Source: Legionella rowbothamii (GTDB taxonomy: Bacteria > Pseudomonadota > Gammaproteobacteria > Legionellales > Legionellaceae). Taken from it: DNA of 64,000 nt. The stretch lies in assembly GCF_900639985.1 (NCBI RefSeq), contig NZ_CAAAIM010000001.1:1178001-1242000 (forward strand), read 5' to 3'. Shown in pieces: positions 62,833 through 64,000 of the stretch (position 1 is its first letter; every line of letters begins with the position of its first letter). Below the pieces are notes generated by a model. The model was not told where the DNA came from. It saw only the letters and a program-made list of their open reading frames with translations, and made no database searches. The translations under genes were made by a program, and so were the position numbers.

Positions 62833-64000
62833 TTACAATCCCACCCATCGTATAAACTGATTCGAAGCATTTAAATTAATTGTTGGCCTCCCTTCAAAGG
62901 AAATCGTAAAACTAGTTCCCTGAGTTCCATTTGCTTTTACTTCTTTGATCCTACCTAAATTAACCACCTGCATTTGCGTTTCAAAATACCCACCGCGAAC
63001 CTCTTTCATAGTGGGGATCACAAAGTAGATTGAACTTAAATCAGCAGCATGGTTATTCGCTAAATAATTCAACTCTGACGTACTTAAGGCAATATATTCC
63101 GCATTGTTGATTTGTCGTCTTAACATACGCTTTAATGGCGCAGTAGTGTGAAATATACGTTGATAAGCATCTGCTGAAATCACCGCCACTGGGTTAGTTT
63201 CAGTAGCTTTACCTCGATAGCCACTGCTAACAAATAGAATCGCCTCACGCTGATCGTCGGGAGCAGTAGCAGGAATGCTCAAAGTCGTCGGATTAGCAAG
63301 GTGGGAGGCCACATCCTTATCACAATTTAAAAATCTTGATTTGCTAAACCAGTTATCGCTGGGATAATAAATTACCAATAAAGATTTATCTTTAATCGTA
63401 TTAATAATGGCTTTAGAATTCTCTAAGGGTAAAGCAGGACATCCCCAGCTACGGCCCGGACGCCCATATTTCTTAATGAAGCTCTCTTGAACATACCAGC
63501 CTGAGTGCATCACCACAGAACGATTTGATGCATTGTCATTAAAACTACGATCTAAACCATCCAGGCGCAATGAAAGCCCATCGCGTCCATAATAGGACTG
63601 TAACGTTTGATAAACCCCGATGCTACTGGCTTTGCTATTGTATTGATTGGAAAAATAATTGGAAATTAAGGCACCTGATTTAATGCCATGAGACACATAA
63701 GTGTGAAACAATAATTTCTTTTCCCTTAAATCAAAAACCCACAAACGCTTTTCATTTGATGGCATTGAATAATCAATAATCGTGAGGATATTGTTATGAT
63801 CCACATTATATTCATTTGCGCATTTTAAGGTCATTAATACTTTATTAATAACTTGTTGATTTAAATGAGGTGCTTCATTATGAAGCATGAGATTCATCTC
63901 ATTAATGGCTTGAGCACTCGAGTGCCCCGCCGAGACAATAGGGACTAATCCATTAATAAAGCGAATATCATCATTCACCTTTTTTTGCTGCTGCTCAATA
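62833..64000 (-). CDS. Murein L,D-transpeptidase-type protein (YkuD_2 family), 5' end outside window
   Basis: The frame stays open to the window edge (the GTG at 63978 is preceded by more coding sequence, EQQQKK), so the N-terminus is missing. The catalytic region is VVMHSGWYVQESFIKKYG followed by RPGRSWGCPALPLEN: His, then SxGCP with the active Cys, the layout of the YkuD_2 group. DYSMPSNEKRLWVFDLREKK precedes it. It probably acts on cell-wall peptides in the periplasm. The C-terminal ~130 residues are an added beta-rich part of unknown role. Confidence 0.85.
   Translation of the reverse strand, partial: IEQQQKKVNDDIRFINGLVPIVSAGHSSAQAINEMNLMLHNEAPHLNQQVINKVLMTLKCANEYNVDHNNILTIIDYSMPSNEKRLWVFDLREKKLLFHTYVSHGIKSGALISNYFSNQYNSKASSIGVYQTLQSYYGRDGLSLRLDGLDRSFNDNASNRSVVMHSGWYVQESFIKKYGRPGRSWGCPALPLENSKAIINTIKDKSLLVIYYPSDNWFSKSRFLNCDKDVASHLANPTTLSIPATAPDDQREAILFVSSGYRGKATETNPVAVISADAYQRIFHTTAPLKRMLRRQINNAEYIALSTSELNYLANNHAADLSSIYFVIPTMKEVRGGYFETQMQVVNLGRIKEVKANGTQGTSFTISFEGRPTINLNASNQFIRWVGL

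Overview
The window looks like a chromosomal segment of a Legionella species other than a standard L. pneumophila reference. It is AT-rich. It combines gammaproteobacterial housekeeping genes (hslVU, rpmE, dam, comEC, cydABX, deoB) with many proteins of the Dot/Icm-effector type: a Wip-like PPP phosphatase, a Rab-like GTPase, a LegK-like kinase, a flavoprotein-like protein ending in a CAAX box, a GNAT protein, a papain-like/ankyrin-like protein and coiled-coil proteins. Species and function calls come from reading motifs; no database search was run.

Layout. 1-3.5 kb: a partial gene, an effector-like gene interrupted by a stop codon, a membrane protein and the CAAX flavoprotein. 3.6-10.6 kb: two hotdog proteins, an alpha/beta hydrolase, a DipZ-type CcdA-thioredoxin fusion, the Wip-like phosphatase, an exported protein and acylphosphatase. 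10.7-12.5 kb: the Rab-like GTPase and decayed effector remnants next to a GAGAT pentamer tract. 12.6-28.2 kb: mostly metabolic and housekeeping genes (dam, two MFS carriers, malic enzyme, rpmE, two exonuclease III paralogues, wrbA, hslUV, deoB with two MFS carriers, an ArnT-like transferase). 28.5-38 kb: two effector candidates, a polysaccharide deacetylase, rhlE, a type IV pilin, comEC and an NAPE-PLD-like metallo-beta-lactamase fold protein.

38.2-46.2 kb is an accessory region. It holds a LysR regulator, a DUF1016/YhcG nuclease pseudogene, a perfect 16-bp palindrome, a serine recombinase, a PIN-like protein coupled to a membrane protein, a 443-aa unknown, a Tn3 transposase remnant and broken tyrosine recombinases of Tn554/RIT-like arrangement. 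The recombinase/PIN-like/membrane cassette is the best candidate for an undescribed system.

46.2-64 kb: a YqjD-like protein, the papain-like/ankyrin-like protein, a GNAT protein, an Hsp20 gene with a sigma32-like promoter, the NHEJ pair ligD-ku, a consensus sigma70 promoter with no ORF behind it (possible sRNA), a kinase-like effector, an MscS channel, a Gly/Trp/His repeat protein, a LegC-like coiled-coil protein, a group III truncated haemoglobin followed by cydP-cydA-cydB-cydX, and the 3' part of an L,D-transpeptidase-like gene cut by the window edge.

Two families of intergenic inverted repeats recur: short GGCTGGGC/GCCCAGCC hairpins, and longer elements bounded by GTCAT(T/C)C-type ends. 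Several upstream-most start codons (TTG or GTG) were rejected in favour of internal starts with better Shine-Dalgarno spacing; the choice is stated in each entry.
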